The notes under the pieces were generated by a model. That model was not told where the DNA came from, searched no databases, and saw nothing but the letters and a program-made list of their open reading frames with translations. 33,684 bases of DNA from Lachnospiraceae bacterium (GTDB lineage Bacteria > Bacillota > Clostridia > Lachnospirales > Lachnospiraceae), in the NCBI GenBank assembly GCA_014804645.1, contig JAAUZI010000022.1, positions 63,666-97,349 of the forward strand. Direction: 5' to 3'. The translations under genes and the position numbers were made by a program. Shown one piece after another: positions 15,200 to 23,027 of the stretch (its first letter is position 1; every line of letters begins with the position of its first letter).

Positions 15200-16555
15200 T
15201 CAGTCCGCATCACCGTGTCCATTCTCTCCAAGCACGGCGTCAATAAAATCACATCCGCTTGATTTTACAATATTAATCTCCACTTGTAAAGCCTTTTTCA
15301 AATCCTGAACCGTCAAATCGTCCAGAAATACCTCCTCACCGCTGCGCAGCACGTTCTGGGGCAGGAGCAGACGGCTCCCAAGAGGCTTATCCTTAAGCTG
15401 CGCCAGAATGTCCTGCCCAGTCAACAGACCGGACACTGTAATCATCTCCCCAAAGAAATCATTTCGTATGGCATACACATGGATATGCAGTCCCGGGAAA
15501 TCCTCTGTCAGCGTCTCCGCCATATGACGGATATAGGGATAGGCCAGCCTGCCGGTGGCTATGGAAAGCTCCTCCTGCAGGGACGCATCCGGGAGTTCTC
15601 TGCTGCGACGCAGCTTAACCTTGCTATCCGCAAATTCATTCAGCAGAAGACGCATCATACCCACCCCGTTCTCCAACTGAAGATAGCCGTCATATCGCTC
15701 CTCCTCCGGCAGCTCCCATCCCGCCAGCATGTACCATTCATCGCTGGCATGGACAAAATGTATTCCCCTCTCCCCGTAGATTCTGTCCTGCCACCCGTGA
15801 ATGAGTCGCAGCACCTCCTCCGCATCCTGCGGGGAAAACGGCTCCAGAGGATACAATCCCTCCCTGTATTTGGACAGTCCCACCGGTACCACGGACACGC
15901 TCTCCAGACAGGGCAGATACCGGGTCAGCTGGGATATGCTGTACTCCAGCTCCACCCCGTCGTTGACCCCCTTGCACAGCACGATCTGTCCGTTCATCGT
16001 GATCCCCGCCTCGCAGAGCCTGTCCACCTTTTTCAGTGCCTCCCCCGCAAAACGGTTGTTCAGCATTTTGCAGCGCAGCTCCGGGTTCATTGTCTGAAAG
16101 GATATGTTGATAGGGGATAAATGATATCGGATGATTCGGTCGATATCATGCTCCGACATATTGGTCAGCGTCACATAATTGCCCTGCAGAAAGGACAGCC
16201 TGGAGTCGTCATCCTTAAAGTACAGGGTTTCCCGCATACCCTTCGGCATCTGATCTATAAAACAGAAAATGCATTTGTTGTGACAGCTGCGGTACTCGTC
16301 CATCAGTCCGTTCTCAAACTCAACGCCCAGATCTTCGTCAAATTCCTTATCTACCTCCAGCAGCCACTGCTCCCCGTCCGGTTTCTCAATCAACACCTCA
16401 ACATAGGTATCCTGAATCAAAAATTGATAGTCAAAAATATCCTCAATCTCCGTATTGTCTATGGCCAGCAGCCTGTCTCCCGGCTCAATCTCCAGCTCCT
16501 GCGCAATACTTCCGGGCAAAACCCTGCTGACAATATGCCCCTTTTCTTTTTCCAT
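15200..16555 (-). CDS. DUF512 protein: PDZ domain plus CxxxCxxC radical-SAM-like core (451 aa)
   Basis: Residues about 6-70 form a PDZ-like domain (VSRVLPGSIAQELEIEPGDR). A Cys91-x3-Cys95-x2-Cys98 cluster (CHNKCIFCF) follows, as in radical SAM enzymes, then a long DUF512 region (SVSVVPVGLSKYREGLYPL). This is a conserved family of Clostridia and cyanobacteria, usually next to der; its reaction is not established to my knowledge. The cysteine spacing implies a 4Fe-4S cluster and SAM chemistry. The frame extends to an ATG at 16582 without a ribosome binding site; AGGAGA 11-12 bp before the ATG at 16555 favours the shorter start. It heads the DUF512-der-plsY operon and is divergent from prs. Confidence 0.88.
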   Translation of the reverse strand: MEKEKGHIVSRVLPGSIAQELEIEPGDRLLAIDNTEIEDIFDYQFLIQDTYVEVLIEKPDGEQWLLEVDKEFDEDLGVEFENGLMDEYRSCHNKCIFCFIDQMPKGMRETLYFKDDDSRLSFLQGNYVTLTNMSEHDIDRIIRYHLSPINISFQTMNPELRCKMLNNRFAGEALKKVDRLCEAGITMNGQIVLCKGVNDGVELEYSISQLTRYLPCLESVSVVPVGLSKYREGLYPLEPFSPQDAEEVLRLIHGWQDRIYGERGIHFVHASDEWYMLAGWELPEEERYDGYLQLENGVGMMRLLLNEFADSKVKLRRSRELPDASLQEELSIATGRLAYPYIRHMAETLTEDFPGLHIHVYAIRNDFFGEMITVSGLLTGQDILAQLKDKPLGSRLLLPQNVLRSGEEVFLDDLTVQDLKKALQVEINIVKSSGCDFIDAVLGENGHGDAD

Positions 16556-16610
16556 AGTCCCAAAGTTCTCCTCTATATACATACTTTATTTTCAGTTTAC
16601 TAGAAAAATC

Positions 16611-16640
16611 TTGACGTGTCCACTCCCTTAATGTTATAAA
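16611..16640 (+). promoter_or_regulatory. prs promoter
   Basis: TTGACG (16611-16616), 18 bp, TATAAA (16635-16640) with TGT directly before it, an extended -10 element. It lies 43 bp before the start codon. Confidence 0.7.
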
Positions 16641-16682
16641 TTAAGTATTGAAAAGTTGTAAAACACTTTTGGAGGAAATCTA

Positions 16683-17879
16683 ATGCCCAATTTACGAGAG
16701 CTGGAAAATGCCATGCCTGTAGCGCCTCTAAAGCTGATCGCCCTGCCCTCGGCAGAGACAATGGGCCGCAGGATCAATGATTATCTGGTGGAATTCCGCC
16801 GCAGCGTCAACAACGAAAAAGTCAAAAACGATCCTGCCTTTCACGGATATATTGAGAGCAATTATCTCATTGCCGCCGACTGCCCCCGATTTGGCACAGG
16901 TGAGGCCAAGGGCGTATTCCACGAGTCCATTCGAGGCAAGGATCTGTTTCTGCTGGTGGATGTCTGCAATCACAGCATCACCTACAAAATGAACGGCTAC
17001 ATCAACCATATGTCGCCCGACGACCACTATCAGGATTTGAAACGCGTTATCGCCGCATGCGCCGGTAAAGCCCGCCGTATCAACGTGATCATGCCCTTTT
17101 TGTACGAGGGCAGACAACATAAGCGAAATGGCCGGGAATCTTTGGACTGCGCCTACGCGTTGAAGGAGCTGCGGGATATGGGAGTGGCCAACTTTTTGAC
17201 CTTTGACGCCCACGACCCCCGAGTGCAGAACTCCACTCCTCTAAGTGGTTTCGACAATTTCCAGCCACCCTACCAGTTCCTGCGGGCGCTGCTTAGCGCT
17301 GAGGAGGATCTGCTGGTGGACAAGGAGCATCTGCTGGTTATCAGCCCCGACGAGGGAGCTTTGGACCGTGCCATTTATTTCGCCACCGTGCTGGGAGTGG
17401 ATACCGGCATGTTCTATAAGCGCCGGGATTACTCCACCATTGAGAACGGCAAGAATCCCATTGTGGCACATGAATTTCTGGGTGACAACATAGACGGCAA
17501 GGACATAATTATTATCGACGATATGATCTCCTCCGGCAACAGCATGCTGGATACCGCCAGACAGCTGAAACAGATGAATGCCAGAAGGGTGTATATCTGC
17601 TGCACCTTCGGTCTGTTTACCGAGGGCCTTAAGGCTTTTGACCACGCCTATGAGCAGGGGTATTTTGACAAGGTTATCACCACCAATCTGGCCTATCTGC
17701 CCCCCGAGCTTTACACCCGGCCCTATTTTGTGGAGGCGGATATGAGCAAATTCACAGCCTCCATTATCGATTTCATGAACCATGACGTGTCTCTGACCAA
17801 CACCATGGCCACCACGGAAAAGATTCATGATTTTGTGGATGCCTACAACAGCCGCAGGGATTTCATTATGAATGATTGA
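16683..17879 (+). CDS. prs: Ribose-phosphate pyrophosphokinase, long form (398 aa)
   Basis: This enzyme makes PRPP from ribose 5-phosphate and ATP for nucleotide, histidine and tryptophan synthesis. The phosphoribosyl pocket is IIIIDDMISSGNSML, and a flexible-loop KRRDYST and FDAHDPRVQN segment are in the expected order. Classical Prs has about 315 residues; this one has about 80 more, partly at the N-terminus (ELENAMPVAPLKLIAL) and at the C-terminus after TTNLAYLP, a variant I associate with Lachnospiraceae. GGAGGAAATCTA before the ATG and a promoter at 16611-16640 support the start. It is a single-gene transcript ending in a strong hairpin at 17884-17916. Confidence 0.93.
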   Translation: MPNLRELENAMPVAPLKLIALPSAETMGRRINDYLVEFRRSVNNEKVKNDPAFHGYIESNYLIAADCPRFGTGEAKGVFHESIRGKDLFLLVDVCNHSITYKMNGYINHMSPDDHYQDLKRVIAACAGKARRINVIMPFLYEGRQHKRNGRESLDCAYALKELRDMGVANFLTFDAHDPRVQNSTPLSGFDNFQPPYQFLRALLSAEEDLLVDKEHLLVISPDEGALDRAIYFATVLGVDTGMFYKRRDYSTIENGKNPIVAHEFLGDNIDGKDIIIIDDMISSGNSMLDTARQLKQMNARRVYICCTFGLFTEGLKAFDHAYEQGYFDKVITTNLAYLPPELYTRPYFVEADMSKFTASIIDFMNHDVSLTNTMATTEKIHDFVDAYNSRRDFIMND

Positions 17880-17883
17880 CAAA

Positions 17884-17916
17884 AGAACCAGAGGTTCACG
17901 CCTCTGGTTCTCTTTT
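17884..17916. terminator. Bidirectional terminator shared by prs and the histidine kinase gene
   Basis: AGAACCAGAGG (17884-17894) and CCTCTGGTTCT (17901-17911) pair perfectly around TTCACG. CTTTTATTTT follows on the plus strand and TTTTGT on the minus strand. The kinase stop codon (17896-17898) lies in the loop region. Confidence 0.92.
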
Positions 17917-20679
17917 ATTTTCCTCCGAACTCTTCTCCGGCTCCTGATATTCCTGAAAGCGCAGGAGTACCTTGAACAGGTCCCCGTCAAGAATTATCTT
18001 AAACTCTCCATTCTGCAATTCCGTCAGGTTTTTGGCGATGGAAAGTCCCAGTCCGCTTCCCTCGCTGCTGCGGGAAATGTCTCCTCTGACAAAGCGCTCT
18101 GTCAGTTCATCCGGGCTGAAATTGAGGGAGGTCTCCGAGATATTTTTCAAGGAAAGCATAATCATGCCCTCCTCCTTTTCCAGATCCACATAGACACGTG
18201 TTCCCTCCATGGCATATTTGCAAATATTGTTGAAAAGATTTTCCACCACTCGCCACATGCGGCGGCTGTCCGCATAGATATATGCCGGGCCGCTGGGCTC
18301 CGTTATCATGACCTGAAGCTTTTTGGCCTCCAGTTTTTCCGAGAACTCTCCCACCGACTGACGGACCAGCTCCATCAGATCCAGCCTGCTGTTTTCCAGT
18401 GTGATATTGCCGGAGGAAATCTTTGATGCTTCCAGCAGATCGTCCGTAAGCTGTTTCAGCCTCTGGGCCTTGGCGTCCAGCACCTCAATATAACCGCATA
18501 CCGGCTCCTGGGTGATCTTTTCCCTCTTCAGCAGATTCACATAGTTGATAATGGAGGTAAGCGGCGTCTTGATGTCATGGGACACATTGGTAATCAGGTC
18601 GGCCTGCATCCGCTCATCCTTCATGCTGGTGGCCACCGCCTTGCGGATTCCGTCTCCCATATTGTTCACCGATATTGCCAGTTCCCTGTTATCTCCGTGC
18701 AGATGCTCGCTGTCCAGCACATAGCCGATGTCGCCGTCCCTGATTCTGGATATCCCGCTGATAATCTCGCTGCGCTCGGCACTTCTGCGGAATACATAGA
18801 TTCCCACGCCCCCATCCAGAATGACGATCAGCAATAGCGGAACCAACAACAGCCTGTTGGGAGCATCCCTGAGTTCATACATCGCCAGCACACAGAGCAG
18901 ATTTGCCAGCAAAAAAATGTTGTAGGGCATAAATGTTCGTATCACCGCATTGGAGTGCTCCAGCATACGGCCCAATCCCCTGGCAATTCCTCTGCAAATA
19001 TTATAAATAATGCTGTTTTTAGAAAGATTTCCGCACTGCAGCCGTCTCACCAGGCTATACCAAAACAGGCAAAACACCAGGCTCGCCAGCAGTCCAAATC
19101 CGCCGATCATAACCAGCACATACTGTTTGGCTGTAGCCAGCTGCTGCACAGTGGCCCGGTTGGTGCGATAAAAAATCGAGTCGTATATATTTCCGTAGAT
19201 AAGTTTATAGAGCAGCCACAGCCCCAGGCCTGCCGCCGCCAAAAGCGCTATGACAAATTCGGTGGGCAGCCTGTCAAAGAGATACAGCCTGGATACCGAC
19301 TCCCCATCCTTCTCCACCTTGCCCGTGGTATAGGTGATATATCCCGCAATTCCCGCCCAGACCAACGCAAAAGCACCAAGCAGAATCAGAATCAGCCATA
19401 TGCGTGGAATGATACTGTTGTAGGTGTCCTGGGCGAGATAAAACTGGTCATACTGAACCGGAAAATCCGTGTTTACACCGATCCACAGCTTTGTATTCTC
19501 CGGAAAGGCGTACTCATAGTCGCTGACATTGTCAAACATCTCATCCTCTGTGATATTCGCATTGGTCTCCAGGCGCATGGCGTCCGGAAAATACACCACA
19601 TATTTACCCAGATTGCGGAAAAACTCTATTTTCTCGCTGTCCGTAAATGCGAAAAAATAATCCTCCATATTGGTGTAGTATTCCTGACCTTCTCGGGTGG
19701 TAGTGCTGATAAAAAACTGCAGGTTGGTCTTGCCCTGAGCATACAGGTCGTTCTGATTCTGATACAGGGTATAATTGTAGGCAAGGGTTTCCACCGTCTC
19801 CATCACGTTGGTTTCCAGCATACAGTACTCCGGCCAGTTGGCGCAGTTGGCAGCGATGGACTGGTCTTCAACGGTGTTATATCTGGGTTTCAGCATCTCC
19901 ATGCTGATTATTTCCTGACCGCCTCTCTCAAGCACTGTCACTTCTTTCCCAAGCAGCGCCATCTCCGCAGTAATACGCTCAAACAGCGCGTCAATGCCCC
20001 AGAAACTCTCCACACCTGTTCGCGCGGTCTCATAAGCGTTCCTCTGTTCCATGAACTCAAAGTCTGCCATGGATGATGTATTGTCTTCGTTCTCGGACTG
20101 TTCCTCATTTGCAGGAACACTCAGCTCATTCTTCATATCCCACGCCACCATGTCGGAAACTGTGCCATCGGGAAATTCATACTTCTCCAGTTCATCGCCG
20201 TAGCCGTAGCTGATAAATATGTTCTCATATCCGAAATAGGCGATAAAATCAAATTTGCTCTGAAAGGTTACCGTCTGGAGCTCCAGTCCATATTTGCCCC
20301 AGCGGATCAGTTCATCCAGCTGATAACTGGCAGTTACCTCACAGTCACTCCTGTGAGAACTGCGGTTCACAAACGAGGTCACATCGATAATCTTGGCGCC
20401 GTCAAAGTCCCCGTCCGTCTCCAGCTGCCCTTTGATTACCGCCAGCCGGGTGATGTCGTTGATGGCGTTTCGGAACACATCCGTAAATATACGGGAATCC
20501 TTAAATTCCCCCACATTGTCCATCAGCCTCACACTGTAGCCGATCTGGTCTCCATACATATTGTCCACCACGATGTTGGAGTTGACGGCAATGATTCCTA
20601 ACATCACCGCCATGCCAATGGCGGCCAGATGCTGCAGGGTATGCAGCATTAGCCGCTTAGTTATTTTGCTTTTCTTCAT
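17896..20679 (-). CDS. Sensor histidine kinase with large extracytoplasmic and multi-span membrane parts (927 aa)
   Basis: A first membrane segment (about 15-33) is followed by some 390 residues outside the cell with no domain I recognise. A second span (424-450) and four more (about 475-495, 520-541, 587-602, 608-629) follow. The cytoplasmic part has a HAMP-like stretch, the phospho-acceptor His701 in NVSHDIKTPL, the N-box NLFNNICKY (about 814-822) and the G-box GSGLGLS (about 874-880). It should phosphorylate the response regulator encoded just upstream, whose last 23 bp overlap this gene; GGGAGA before the ATG supports the start. The signal is unknown. The gene closes the long leftward operon at a shared terminator. 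Confidence 0.93.
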   Translation of the reverse strand: MKKSKITKRLMLHTLQHLAAIGMAVMLGIIAVNSNIVVDNMYGDQIGYSVRLMDNVGEFKDSRIFTDVFRNAINDITRLAVIKGQLETDGDFDGAKIIDVTSFVNRSSHRSDCEVTASYQLDELIRWGKYGLELQTVTFQSKFDFIAYFGYENIFISYGYGDELEKYEFPDGTVSDMVAWDMKNELSVPANEEQSENEDNTSSMADFEFMEQRNAYETARTGVESFWGIDALFERITAEMALLGKEVTVLERGGQEIISMEMLKPRYNTVEDQSIAANCANWPEYCMLETNVMETVETLAYNYTLYQNQNDLYAQGKTNLQFFISTTTREGQEYYTNMEDYFFAFTDSEKIEFFRNLGKYVVYFPDAMRLETNANITEDEMFDNVSDYEYAFPENTKLWIGVNTDFPVQYDQFYLAQDTYNSIIPRIWLILILLGAFALVWAGIAGYITYTTGKVEKDGESVSRLYLFDRLPTEFVIALLAAAGLGLWLLYKLIYGNIYDSIFYRTNRATVQQLATAKQYVLVMIGGFGLLASLVFCLFWYSLVRRLQCGNLSKNSIIYNICRGIARGLGRMLEHSNAVIRTFMPYNIFLLANLLCVLAMYELRDAPNRLLLVPLLLIVILDGGVGIYVFRRSAERSEIISGISRIRDGDIGYVLDSEHLHGDNRELAISVNNMGDGIRKAVATSMKDERMQADLITNVSHDIKTPLTSIINYVNLLKREKITQEPVCGYIEVLDAKAQRLKQLTDDLLEASKISSGNITLENSRLDLMELVRQSVGEFSEKLEAKKLQVMITEPSGPAYIYADSRRMWRVVENLFNNICKYAMEGTRVYVDLEKEEGMIMLSLKNISETSLNFSPDELTERFVRGDISRSSEGSGLGLSIAKNLTELQNGEFKIILDGDLFKVLLRFQEYQEPEKSSEENKREPEA

Positions 20680-21379
20680 CGACTTCTCCCTGTTTTTCTA
20701 TTTTATAGCCCACACCCCATACCACCTTCAGATACCTGGGGTCCCGGGGATTGATCTCTATCTTTTCCCGGATATGCCGGATATGTACCGCCACCGTATT
20801 GTCCGCGCCGATGGCGTCCTCATTCCATATATTTTCATAAATCTGATTGATTGAGAAAACCCTGCCCTGATTCTTGACCAGCAGAAGCAGAATATTGAAT
20901 TCGATGGGCGTCAGTCTCACCGATTCTCCGTCCACGGAGACCTCCTTCGTCTCATCATCTATCACAAGACCTCCCGCCCGATAGATATGGCTGCTCTCCT
21001 GCTCCAGACTCCCCAGAGAGGTGTAGCGGCGCAGATTGGACTTCACCCTCGCCATCAGTTCCAGCGGATTGAAGGGCTTAGTCACATAGTCGTCCGCTCC
21101 TATATTCAGCCCCAGAATCTTGTCCGTGTCCTCGGATTTGGCGGACAGAATGATAATCGGGATGGAACTGTTCTTCCGTATCTTCAGCGTGGCTTCAATG
21201 CCGTCCATCTTGGGCATCATCACGTCCATGATGAGCAGATGTATCTGCTGCTGTGAGAGCAGTTCTATGGCCTGTTCCCCGTCATATGCCTTGTACACCT
21301 GATATCCTTCCTCGCGCAGATAGATGTCGATAGCCTCCACGATCTCCTTGTCGTCGTCACACACTAATATATTTGCCAT
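20657..21379 (-). CDS. OmpR/PhoB-family response regulator (240 aa)
   Basis: The receiver domain (residues 1-120) has the acidic pair CDDD (8-10), the phospho-acceptor Asp52 in LIMDVMMPKMDG, the switch Ser/Thr in ILSA, and Lys101 in VTKPF. A winged-helix DNA-binding domain (about 138-232) contains LTPIEFNILLLLV and RGRVFSINQIY-like features and ends in VWGVGYKIEKQ. It should be phosphorylated by the kinase encoded next and bind direct repeats spaced 11 bp. The triple CTTAAAC repeats at 8473-8501 have exactly this layout, so that promoter is a candidate target by form alone. AAAGGATT before the ATG; 12 bp after pgeF, so part of the same operon. Confidence 0.96.
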   Translation of the reverse strand: MANILVCDDDKEIVEAIDIYLREEGYQVYKAYDGEQAIELLSQQQIHLLIMDVMMPKMDGIEATLKIRKNSSIPIIILSAKSEDTDKILGLNIGADDYVTKPFNPLELMARVKSNLRRYTSLGSLEQESSHIYRAGGLVIDDETKEVSVDGESVRLTPIEFNILLLLVKNQGRVFSINQIYENIWNEDAIGADNTVAVHIRHIREKIEINPRDPRYLKVVWGVGYKIEKQGEVDEEKQNN

Positions 21380-21391
21380 AAGTAATCCTTT

Positions 21392-22294
21392 CTAATCCAT
21401 CATCAAAAACGCCGCCAGATTGCCCCGCTTTCCCTGGCTGGCCCTGTGGGAAAACAAGTAGTCGCTGTTGCAACAGGTACACACGTCCGTCGCCTGCAGT
21501 CCGGAGAGAGGAATCCCCGCTCCCCGCAAAACCAGGAGATTGGCCAGCCACAGATCCAGCTGATACTTTCCCTCCACCCTGCCTGGCCGCAGGATCTGCC
21601 TGTGAGGGTAGACGCCCTGCTCTGCCATCTCTGACAGCAGTTTGTCACTCTCCGGGATGGAGACCCTCAACTGCTCAAACTGCTCCGCCACCTCCTCGCT
21701 GACCTCGTAGCAGTCCTGACAGATGGAAGGTCCGACGGCGGCCACCAGGTCCTCAGGCCTTGTGCCGAATTCCTGTGTCATACGCCTGACCATGCATTCC
21801 CCCATACCGGCCACTGTCCCGCGCCAGCCGGAGTGAGCCAGCCCTATAGCCCCGTGTTTTGGGTCCACAAAATACAGAGGAACGCAGTCTGCGAAAAAGC
21901 ATACGAGACACAAATTCCTGTCGTTCGTCACCAGACCGTCCACGTCGGTATACTCCCGCTCACGGACAATTCCCTTCCCGCCGTCAGTCTTTCCGACTCT
22001 GCGGATGTTGGTGGTATGGGTCTGATAAGTACACACCATATGCTCCACATCCGTGTGCAGCGCCGCAGCCATGCGGCGAAAATTCTCCTGCACCCGATCC
22101 TCCTCATCCCCTCTGGTGAAAGACAGATTCATGGTGGCATATATCCCCTGGCTGACGCCACCCCTCCTGGTAGAGAACGCATGCGTGATTCCCGGTTGGG
22201 CGGAAAGCAGCGGAAAAGTAAGATATTCCACCTCTCCCGCCCTCTGCCTGCAAATCACCTGCTCTCTGCCTGCCGCTCTGTTAAGCTGCTCCAT
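21392..22294 (-). CDS. pgeF: Laccase-domain purine nucleoside/peptidoglycan-editing protein, YfiH/PgeF family (300 aa)
   Basis: Members of this family are cytoplasmic enzymes first called multicopper polyphenol oxidases and later described as purine nucleoside phosphorylases and editors of peptidoglycan precursors. The zinc ligands are seen: His93 in CTYQTHTTNIRR, Cys137 in CFFADCVPL, and His154 in GLAHSGWRGT. The frame extends to a GTG at 22300, but AGAGG sits directly before it and 6 bp before the ATG at 22294, which decides the start. It lies between yraN and the response regulator in the leftward operon. Confidence 0.93.
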   Translation of the reverse strand: MEQLNRAAGREQVICRQRAGEVEYLTFPLLSAQPGITHAFSTRRGGVSQGIYATMNLSFTRGDEEDRVQENFRRMAAALHTDVEHMVCTYQTHTTNIRRVGKTDGGKGIVREREYTDVDGLVTNDRNLCLVCFFADCVPLYFVDPKHGAIGLAHSGWRGTVAGMGECMVRRMTQEFGTRPEDLVAAVGPSICQDCYEVSEEVAEQFEQLRVSIPESDKLLSEMAEQGVYPHRQILRPGRVEGKYQLDLWLANLLVLRGAGIPLSGLQATDVCTCCNSDYLFSHRASQGKRGNLAAFLMMD

Positions 22295-22322
22295 AGACAC
22301 CTCTTCCCGTCGCTATCTATAG

Positions 22323-22688
22323 TTATCCTCTATAGTGATGGGGAAAAGCATTTTTCACCCATCTGATTTGTTCTCCCTCAACGGCAATCACATCATACCG
22401 CACTGCCGTCTGCAGCGGCAGATTTTTGACCATGCGATAACAGTCCGCCACCCGGCAGATCTGTCTCTGCTTTGCAATACCCACCGCCTCCTCGGGATAT
22501 CCCATGTCTGCGCTGCGCCTGTATTTTACTTCAAAAAACACCAGATACTCCCCGTCTCTGCCAATCAGGTCAATTTCCCCTTTTCGGCTGCGGTAATTGC
22601 GCTCCAATATGGAAACGCCCTGTCTCTGTAAATAGGCGGCGGCCAGATTTTCTCCGTCCGCCCCCACCTTGCGCCTGTTTATCGGCAT
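22323..22688 (-). CDS. yraN: UPF0102/YraN-family nuclease-like protein (121 aa)
   Basis: A small protein with a restriction-endonuclease-like fold is indicated by the order GEIDLIGRD (Glu38, Asp40) followed by LVFFEVKYR (Glu53, Lys55). These are the acidic and Lys residues of the PD-(D/E)xK pattern. The in vivo role of the family is not settled; a DNA or DNA-repair link is supposed. Its position next to rnhB and the FliK/FlhB-like genes matches other Firmicutes. AGGAGA 9 bp before the ATG; the start is 12 bp after the stop of the FlhB-like gene. Confidence 0.93.
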   Translation of the reverse strand: MPINRRKVGADGENLAAAYLQRQGVSILERNYRSRKGEIDLIGRDGEYLVFFEVKYRRSADMGYPEEAVGIAKQRQICRVADCYRMVKNLPLQTAVRYDVIAVEGEQIRWVKNAFPHHYRG

Positions 22689-22700
22689 CCGCTTTGTCTC

Positions 22701-22982
22701 CTAACTCTTTACCTTTCCCTTCAGCTTATCCATAGAATCCACGAACACAAGGATCTCCGCCACCACCTCGTAAAGCTCCGGCGGTATCATGTCACCGATC
22801 TCCAGCCTCGACAGCGTATCCGCCAGCTTGTCGTCCCGGTGTATCGGCACATCGCTCTCTTTTGCTTTCTCTATGATACGCTCCGCCAGCTTTCCCCGGC
22901 CGGACGCTATGACCTTGGGGGCATCCTCCTCCGGGTTATATTCCAGCGCAATGGCCTGTTTTGGTTTGTTCTTCTCTGCCAT
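22701..22982 (-). CDS. FlhB-like cytoplasmic-domain protein, YlqH type (93 aa)
   Basis: The sequence (AIALEYNPEEDAPKVIASGRGKLAERI, then PELYEVVAEILVFVD) matches the cytoplasmic C-terminal domain of the flagellar export protein FlhB/EscU, without its membrane part. The self-cleavage motif NPTH is replaced by NPEE, so autocleavage is not expected. In B. subtilis the homologue YlqH lies next to YlqG and rnhB, as here. The frame extends 4 codons further, but GGGAG 5 bp before the second ATG favours the start at 22982. Its function is unknown. The FliK-like gene lies 45 bp upstream. Confidence 0.8.
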   Translation of the reverse strand: MAEKNKPKQAIALEYNPEEDAPKVIASGRGKLAERIIEKAKESDVPIHRDDKLADTLSRLEIGDMIPPELYEVVAEILVFVDSMDKLKGKVKS

Positions 22983-23027
22983 GCCAACTCCCATCCGTCC
23001 GCCATGGCGGACACATACTGCCTCTGC

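Noticed and set aside
13949..15262. Long plus-strand open frame (437 codons) opposite der
   Set aside because: Shadow of the der reading frame, which carries two complete GTPase motif sets; the antisense frame has no recognisable features.
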